Source of the DNA: Ruminococcus sp.
Lineage (GTDB): Bacteria > Bacillota > Clostridia > Oscillospirales > Ruminococcaceae
Assembly (NCBI GenBank): GCA_018376535.1
Contig: JAHABC010000017.1
Span: 1-43,760, forward strand
Length of the DNA stretch: 43,760 bases
Reading direction: 5' to 3'
In this document: positions 42,465 to 43,760 of the stretch, one piece after another
How positions within the stretch are numbered: position 1 is the stretch's first letter
Layout of the letters: each line of letters begins with the position of its first letter
Notes under the pieces: generated by a model
The model's input: the letters and a program-made list of their open reading frames with translations, nothing else
Told to the model about the DNA's origin: nothing
Database searches by the model: none
Translations under genes and position numbers: made by a program

Positions 42465-43667
42465 ATGTCATCATTTAAAATTTCAGAGAGCGTATATTCT
42501 GTTGGAATACTAAATCCTAATATGAGAATATTCGATATTGTTATGACTACTGAATATGGTACAAGTTATAATTCATATATAGTAAAAGGCGATAATAAAA
42601 TCGCTTTAGTGGAAGTATGTCACGCATCTTACTTTGATAGCTACTTAGATAATATCAAAGAGGTTTGCAATCCTGAAGATATCAACTATATAGTGTTAAA
42701 TCATTGCGAACCAGACCACTCTGGAGCATTAGCAGACTTATTGAAAGTATGTCCTAATGCTGAAGTAGTAGTCAGTACTGCTGGAAGTTTATATCTAAAG
42801 AACATCACTAACAGAACAGATTACAAAACTATAATCGCTAAAGATGGCGATACTATAGACTTAGGTGGCAAAACTTTGAAGTTTATAAATGCTCCATTTT
42901 TGCACTGGCCAGATAGTATGTTCACATACTGTCCAGAGGAAAACACTCTATTTTCTTGCGATATGTTCGGTTGTCACTATTGCGAACCTTACGTTTTAGA
43001 TAGTCGTATATCCTATCCAAACGGTTATGAAGACGCTTTCTTAGGATATTATAACGCTATATTCGGACCATTTAAGAAGTTTGTAATAGCTGGTATAAAT
43101 AAGATTAAAAATCTTCCAATAGATGTAATATGTTGTAGTCATGGTCCTGTATTGACAAAGGGCAATCGTTTAGAGTATGCTGTACAGAAGTATCTTGAAT
43201 GGAGTGCTCCAGTTAAGAACGAAGTTACGACTATTCCAATATTCTACTGTTCGGCTTATGGTTGCACTGAAAAGTGTGCATATGCTATCGCAGATGGCAT
43301 AAAAAGTGTGATATCTAATGCTTGTGTTGAAGTTTTAGATATAAACTCTAATGATAGTTCAACATTGGCTAGTAAAATCAACTCTTGTGATGGCTTTGCA
43401 GTAGGTTCGCCTACTTTAAATGCCGATGCAGTTGCTCCAGTGAGTAACCTTTTAAACTGCATAGATGCTATAAATTGTAAGAAAAAACCTGCATTAGCAT
43501 TTGGTTCTTATGGTTGGAGTGGTGAGGCAGTTCCTAATTTAAACTCTAAGATGAGTACTCTAAAGTTGAACGTCTTTGAGGGTGGATTTAAGTTCCAATT
43601 TGTCCCATCGGAAACAGATTTGAAAAACGCTTTTGAAGTAGGTAAAAAGTTCGCTGAAATGTTTTAA
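42465..43667 (+). CDS. Flavodiiron protein (FprA-like, A-type flavoprotein)
   Basis: The product has 400 residues. The beta-lactamase-like domain has diiron ligands HCEPDH (His80, Glu82, Asp84, His85), a further His in FLHWPDSMFTY, Asp in FSCDMFGCHYCE, and the last His in CSHGP. A flavodoxin domain follows (IFYCSAYGCTEKCAYAIADG) that binds FMN. Such proteins reduce oxygen to water, or nitric oxide to nitrous oxide, and protect anaerobes. No rubredoxin domain is fused. I use the ATG at 42465 behind AAAGGAAG. A frame opening at 42435 precedes the ribosome site. Confidence 0.95.
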   Translation: MSSFKISESVYSVGILNPNMRIFDIVMTTEYGTSYNSYIVKGDNKIALVEVCHASYFDSYLDNIKEVCNPEDINYIVLNHCEPDHSGALADLLKVCPNAEVVVSTAGSLYLKNITNRTDYKTIIAKDGDTIDLGGKTLKFINAPFLHWPDSMFTYCPEENTLFSCDMFGCHYCEPYVLDSRISYPNGYEDAFLGYYNAIFGPFKKFVIAGINKIKNLPIDVICCSHGPVLTKGNRLEYAVQKYLEWSAPVKNEVTTIPIFYCSAYGCTEKCAYAIADGIKSVISNACVEVLDINSNDSSTLASKINSCDGFAVGSPTLNADAVAPVSNLLNCIDAINCKKKPALAFGSYGWSGEAVPNLNSKMSTLKLNVFEGGFKFQFVPSETDLKNAFEVGKKFAEMF

Positions 43668-43684
43668 CTAAATACAGCAAGAAG

Positions 43685-43724
43685 TCCCCCACCTCTTTAG
43701 GTGGGGGATGAATTGCGTCCCCAC
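43685..43724 (+). other. Hairpin resembling an IS200/IS605 TnpB omega-RNA 3' end
   Basis: TCCCCCACCT (43685-43694) and AGGTGGGGGA (43699-43708) pair perfectly around CTTT, followed by TGAATTGCG. CCCCAC (43719-43724) could pair with the same GTGGGG arm instead. There is no T run. The preceding AGAAG and the stem-loop sequence resemble, from memory, the closing hairpin of clostridial TnpB-associated RNAs, yet no tnpB lies upstream. Confidence 0.45.
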
Positions 43725-43726
43725 TA

Positions 43727-43755
43727 TTGACAAGCTAAAAATAGTGTAATATAAT
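43727..43755 (+). promoter_or_regulatory. Perfect promoter reading out of the window
   Basis: TTGACA (43727-43732), exactly 17 bases and TATAAT (43750-43755). The gene it serves lies beyond the window end. Confidence 0.85.
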
Positions 43756-43760
43756 ACAGT

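Noticed and set aside
1..43760. CRISPR arrays, tRNA genes, rRNA and prophage genes
   Set aside because: I looked for regularly spaced repeats, tRNA-like cloverleafs, rRNA landmarks and phage or conjugation genes and saw none.

Overview
The window is AT-rich DNA from a low-GC Gram-positive anaerobe, most likely a clostridial gut or rumen bacterium of the Ruminococcus/Oscillospiraceae type. Evidence for this is the AGGAGG-type ribosome sites, near-consensus TTGACA-17-TATAAT promoters, frequent TTG starts (six here), secreted proteins ending in a dockerin-type calcium repeat, a 2-oxoacid:ferredoxin oxidoreductase, a flavodiiron protein, RNase J, and GdpP-rplI-dnaB gene order. The species call is inference. 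Nearly all space is coding. I saw no rRNA, tRNA, CRISPR array, phage module or intact insertion sequence.

Layout. 1-1460: two small secreted proteins with unrelated bodies and an almost identical C-terminal half-dockerin. 1506-8170: a cell-surface polymer (ribitol teichoic-acid type) operon: a CDP-polyol phosphotransferase interrupted by an early TGA, the ABC exporter TarG/TarH, TarI, TarJ, a second phosphotransferase and a GT2 glycosyltransferase. 8192-10456: a DUF58 protein and a membrane protein, behind a weak terminator. 11060-16394: two type IV pilin-like genes, each with its own promoter and terminator, flanking lepA, two small membrane proteins and hemW. 16573-19803: an orphan OmpR-type regulator, an HtrA protease and an acidic lipoprotein. 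20110-23429: a P-loop ATPase, then a four-subunit 2-oxoacid:ferredoxin oxidoreductase, ending at a bidirectional terminator.

23500-32587 (minus strand) is a housekeeping operon: RNase J, GdpP-like c-di-AMP phosphodiesterase, L9, DnaB, TilS and FtsH, behind a structured leader of about 245 nt. A PsbP-like small exported protein and RNase P RNA lie upstream of it. rnpB is divergent from the L10 leader and rplJ-rplL. From 35283 come a cytoplasmic-type GH95 fucosidase, an unknown membrane protein, SbcD-SbcC and the flavodiiron protein. The window ends with a hairpin like the 3' end of a TnpB omega RNA and a perfect promoter reading out of the window.

The most unusual points are three departures in the 1.5-9 kb cluster from the expected reading: an in-frame TGA at codon 7 of the first gene, and two genes whose only well-placed start behind a good Shine-Dalgarno is ATA. 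Each would be repaired by one A-to-G change. Other points worth checking are the paired half-dockerin cassettes, a Trp-rich pilin with a leader hairpin, several palindromes placed on promoters, and the solo omega-RNA-like hairpin.
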